A stretch of 64,000 nt of DNA. Origin: Liolophura sinensis (Eukaryota; Mollusca; Polyplacophora; Chitonida; Chitonidae). The notes beneath the pieces were generated by a model. The model was not told the DNA's origin and ran no database searches. It saw nothing but the letters and a program-made list of their open reading frames with translations. Positions 63,941 through 64,000 of the stretch are shown piece after piece. A program made the translations under genes and the position numbers. How positions within the stretch are numbered: position 1 is the stretch's first letter; each line of letters starts with the position of its first letter. The stretch is taken from NCBI RefSeq assembly GCF_032854445.1, contig NC_088307.1, forward strand, positions 19,714,001 to 19,778,000. The letters run 5' to 3'.

Positions 63941-64000
63941 AAAAAAACAAGACACATACTTGTATATGTACACATACTGAATGAAAGACTTCAACACAAA

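Overview
This window is animal nuclear DNA. It has intron-split genes with GT/AG junctions, long AT-rich introns, tRNA-derived SINEs, terminal-inverted-repeat elements and many minisatellites. The frequent ACATGTAC-type words, the two SINE families and a CaV2-type calcium channel tail suggest a lophotrochozoan invertebrate, such as a mollusc or brachiopod. That placement is an inference; no species can be named from the sequence.

Three protein genes are visible, all on the + strand. (1) The 3' end of a CaV2 (N/P/Q-type, cacophony-like) voltage-gated calcium channel alpha-1 subunit lies at 2185-5847. Three exons give the last 454 residues, including a RIM-binding-protein type motif (RRLPQVP) and a terminal DDWC PDZ ligand. 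A roughly 3-kb repeat-free 3' UTR follows, to a possible poly(A) signal at 8919. (2) A complete seven-exon MEGF9-like type I membrane protein lies at 18672-47743 (496 aa): signal peptide, one fibronectin III domain with a sequon-rich insertion, three laminin-type EGF domains, one membrane span and a short tail with an MEGF9-like FWTVEL block. All six introns are phase 1; intron 1 is about 20 kb. (3) The first coding exon (62834-63118, 95 codons) of a probable TTLL11-like tubulin polyglutamylase has three upstream ORFs and continues beyond the window.

The rest is intron, intergenic sequence and repeats. I count 22 copies or fragments of one tRNA-SINE (family A) and 4 of a second (family B), several with clear target-site duplications. 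There are also MITE-like and foldback elements, a CACTGTAA-ended element, and more than ten tandem arrays with units of 21 to 106 bp. In the MEGF9-like gene, arrays sit just upstream of four of six 3' splice sites. In intron 2 the repeated unit itself contains the splice acceptor, leaving seven decoy acceptors, three of them in frame with the exon.

The gene products plausibly belong to neuronal or ciliated cells (presynaptic calcium channel, neural-type adhesion receptor, microtubule modifier), but nothing shows a shared pathway. Their adjacency may reflect old linkage: from memory, human CACNA1B, MEGF9 and TTLL11 are all on chromosome 9q.
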